Shown: positions 61,955 through 64,000 of the stretch, piece by piece | Layout: every line of letters begins with the position of its first letter | How positions within the stretch are numbered: the stretch's first letter is position 1 | Assembly: GCA_027490195.1 (NCBI GenBank) | Contig: JAIXYN010000021.1 | Coordinates: forward strand, 1 to 64,000 | Source of the DNA: Verrucomicrobiaceae bacterium | Lineage (GTDB): Bacteria; Verrucomicrobiota; Verrucomicrobiia; Verrucomicrobiales; Verrucomicrobiaceae | DNA length: 64,000 nt | Direction of reading: 5' to 3' | Notes under the pieces: model-generated | What the model was told of the DNA's origin: nothing | Seen by the model: the letters and a program-made list of their open reading frames with translations, nothing else | Databases searched by the model: none | Program-made: the position numbers and the translations under genes

Positions 61955-63295
61955 TCAGATCCCATACCCCGCACGATAGGCCTTGTGGATGATCGCGTCG
62001 GCTTCCGGCGTGTTGGGTGATTTGAGGGCTTTGGTGTCCCACTCGACGCGTTTGCCGAAGCGAACGGCGAGGAGGCCGACGAGGAGGGATTCGGTGAAGG
62101 GGGCGGAGTACCAGAAGCCGGATTTGGCATCCTGACGGTTGCCAGTTTTGCAGGCTTCCAGGAATTCTTTGCGGTGGCCGCTCAAGCAGCGGGGGATCGT
62201 CTTCGCGGGGATGACGAACTGCTGCATCTTCGTCTCTGGCACGATGCGCGGGGTGCCGGACCAGCCGCCGGCGAGGATGCAGCCTTTGTCTCCTACGAAG
62301 TAGATGCCGTTGTCGCCGAGGTTGCGCGTTTCTTCGAGACCTTCGGGGCGCGGGGGCAGCTTGCCGCCGTCATACCAGACCATCTTCACGGCTGGGCGGT
62401 CGCCTTTGGCGGGGAAGTGGTAGGTGATGATGCTCCAAATGGGATACGACTGATTGTTGTTCGGACCATTCTCCGCTTCGACCCAATCGGGGGCATCGAG
62501 ATCGAGTGCGTAGAAGGCGGGGTCGGCGTTGTGCACAGCCATGTCGCCGAGGGCGCCGCAGCCAAAGTCCCACCAGCCGCGCCATTTACGTGGGCAGAAG
62601 TCTGGATGGTAGGCGCGTGCCTTGGCAGGGCCGAGCCAGAGGTCCCAGTCGAGGTTTTTGGGCACGGGCGGGGTGTCGGTGGGGTAGGCCTTGCCTTGGG
62701 AATCCCAGAATTTGCCGGGGCGATCTGACCACACGTGTACCTCGGAAACTTTGCCGATGGCACCGGCCTGAATCCATTCGCGGGTGAGGCGGATGCCTTC
62801 GCTGGCGTGGCCCTGGTTGCCCATCTGCGTGACGCGTTTGGTCTCCGCAGCCACATCGCGCATGGCACGGGCCTCGGCGATGGTGTGGGCGAGGGGCTTC
62901 TCCACATAGACGTGGCGTCCGGCGCGCATGGCCATGATGCTTGCGGGCGCATGCACGTGGTCCGGCGTGGCCACGAGCACGGCGTCGATGTCCTTCTGCT
63001 TGTCGATCAGCTCGCGATAGTCGCGGTAGAGCTTCGCATTCGGGTATTTTTTGATCGTGCCAGCGGAGTGATCCAGATCCACGTCGCAGAGCGCCACGAT
63101 ATTCGCGAGGCCGGAGTCATCCAGATCCCTGATGTCGCCACCGCCCTGCCCACCGATGCCGATGCAGCCGAGATTGACCTTTTCACTCGGCGGGGTGAAG
63201 CCCGGGCCACCGATAACGTGACGCGGGACGATCTGAAAGCCGAACACTGCGGCGGCGGTGGATTTAACGAACTCACGACGAGGAAGCTGGGGCAT
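61955..63295 (-). CDS. Gfo/Idh/MocA family oxidoreductase, Tat-exported type
   Basis: This 446-residue NAD(P)-dependent enzyme has a Tat-like leader (RREFVKSTAAAVFGFQIVPR). The Rossmann start is NLGCIGIGGQGGGDI, the ATPDHVHAPAS loop follows, and the catalytic-region motif is VYVEKPLAHTIAEA (EKP). Such exported Gfo/Idh/MocA proteins are abundant in Verrucomicrobiota and are thought to act on sugars or derivatives. Start at ATG 63295 (MPQLPRREF) begins with the leader. It is divergent from the cyclase gene 67 bp away. Confidence 0.9.
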   Translation of the reverse strand: MPQLPRREFVKSTAAAVFGFQIVPRHVIGGPGFTPPSEKVNLGCIGIGGQGGGDIRDLDDSGLANIVALCDVDLDHSAGTIKKYPNAKLYRDYRELIDKQKDIDAVLVATPDHVHAPASIMAMRAGRHVYVEKPLAHTIAEARAMRDVAAETKRVTQMGNQGHASEGIRLTREWIQAGAIGKVSEVHVWSDRPGKFWDSQGKAYPTDTPPVPKNLDWDLWLGPAKARAYHPDFCPRKWRGWWDFGCGALGDMAVHNADPAFYALDLDAPDWVEAENGPNNNQSYPIWSIITYHFPAKGDRPAVKMVWYDGGKLPPRPEGLEETRNLGDNGIYFVGDKGCILAGGWSGTPRIVPETKMQQFVIPAKTIPRCLSGHRKEFLEACKTGNRQDAKSGFWYSAPFTESLLVGLLAVRFGKRVEWDTKALKSPNTPEADAIIHKAYRAGYGI

Positions 63296-63362
63296 CTCAA
63301 GAAAACGCAAAATAAAAACAAGCTCTTGCGTATAGCGTTTACTCAGGTTCGTATAATTTCAT

Positions 63363-63995
63363 ATGAAACGACCTTGGAAAGACGTGTCCGTTCCGCTGCG
63401 CGATGGGATGATACACTGGCCCGGTGATCCCGAGTGCCACATTAAACGCGTTAGCAGCATGGAAGACGGTGCAGTGTGCAATCTGACGCACATCACCATG
63501 AGCGCCCACACGGGAACGCACATGGATGCGCCGCGGCATTTCATCGCCGATGGGATGACCATGGAGCAGATGCCACTGGAGCCGGTGATCGGCCGCTGCC
63601 GCGTCTTTGAACTGCTCGACGTTGAGGATCAAATCACGGTGGATGATCTTAAGAAACTCAAAATAGCACCGCGCCAGCGGGTGCTGTTCAAGACGCGCAA
63701 CTCGACACGCAGCTGGGCGATGAACGAGTTCGACAAGGACTTCGTCTCCATCCGTGCGGACGCTGCGCAGTACCTTGTCGATCAAGGCGTGGTGACCGTG
63801 GGTGTCGATTACCTCAGCATCGGCGGCTTCAACAAGGATGGCGTCGAAACGCATCAAATCATGCTCGGCGGAGGCATCTGGGTGATCGAAGGTCTCAATC
63901 TGGCCGAAATCAAATCTGGCTACTACGAGCTGATCTGCCTGCCGCTCAAACTGGAAGGAGCCGACGGTGCTCCGTGCCGTGTGGTGCTGCGGTGA
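63363..63995 (+). CDS. cyclase-family metal hydrolase (kynurenine formamidase-like)
   Basis: This 210-residue member of the cyclase family (PF04199) has the metal and catalytic motif SAHTGTHMDAPRHF (His-x-Gly-Thr-His-x-Asp) near residue 50, preceded by DGMIHWPGDPE. C-terminal VGVDYLSIGGF completes the fold. Relatives hydrolyse N-formylkynurenine, cyclic amides or isatin; the substrate here is open. The TGA (63993-63995) overlaps an ATG at 63994, so another gene probably begins there and leaves the window at once. The start ATG 63363 follows an AT-rich spacer. Confidence 0.88.
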   Translation: MKRPWKDVSVPLRDGMIHWPGDPECHIKRVSSMEDGAVCNLTHITMSAHTGTHMDAPRHFIADGMTMEQMPLEPVIGRCRVFELLDVEDQITVDDLKKLKIAPRQRVLFKTRNSTRSWAMNEFDKDFVSIRADAAQYLVDQGVVTVGVDYLSIGGFNKDGVETHQIMLGGGIWVIEGLNLAEIKSGYYELICLPLKLEGADGAPCRVVLR

Positions 63996-64000
63996 TGGAA

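Overview
The window is about 60% G+C bacterial chromosome. Its gene content points to Verrucomicrobiota, most likely a Verrucomicrobiaceae member of the Prosthecobacter type. That placement is inferred from a combination of families: two formylglycine-type sulfatases, a DUF1501 protein, an FG-GAP/VCBS protein, a kinase-WD40 fusion, a Gfo/Idh/MocA oxidoreductase with a PVC-style leader, and a caspase-TPR protein. No rRNA, tRNA or CRISPR array was seen.

Layout. 0.2-10 kb: copper-type P1B ATPase, beta-propeller protein, large membrane Ser/Thr kinase with WD40 repeats, ABC-F ATPase. 10-20 kb is accessory and repeat-rich. It holds five copies of a hairpin repeat, nested repeats around an alpha/beta hydrolase, a visibly AT-richer three-gene island (13.2-17.0 kb), a UPF0175/DUF3368 toxin-antitoxin locus whose toxin gene has an early amber stop, tandem ~200-bp hairpin units and a stand-alone NusG paralogue. 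20-32 kb: membrane protein, glycosyltransferase 9, adenylate kinase, fmt, VCBS protein, GlcD-like oxidase, SWIM-SNF2 helicase facing an MBL/beta-CASP-type nuclease, and a sugar epimerase-shikimate kinase fusion behind a cell-wall amidase. 33-44.6 kb: YmdB-type phosphodiesterase, MGMT-like protein, caspase, NlpC/P60 lipoprotein, MFS transporter, TPR protein, a 34-residue bS22-like protein missed by usual length cut-offs, hisG, sulfatase, metK. 44.7-45.1 kb is a galT-family pseudogene. 45.3-53.1 kb is a nine-gene, mostly overlapping lipid-modification operon. 53-64 kb: transketolase, DUF2314 membrane protein, thioredoxin, sulfatase-HEAT, DUF1501, a polyvalent-type kinase-like protein, Gfo/Idh/MocA oxidoreductase and a cyclase-family hydrolase.

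The best candidate for an undescribed system is 13210-16969. Three ORFs are joined by two 4-bp ATGA overlaps: a 61-residue protein, a DUF4935-like PIN nuclease and an 840-residue helical protein. The last resembles, from memory, the C-terminal helical scaffold of very large STAND-type proteins, but it has no NTPase domain. The AT-richer composition and a neighbouring decayed toxin-antitoxin locus suggest a horizontally acquired defence or conflict cassette. This is inference and has not been tested by any search. A second notable theme is a recurring class of short perfect hairpins with three-base loops in the intergenic DNA.
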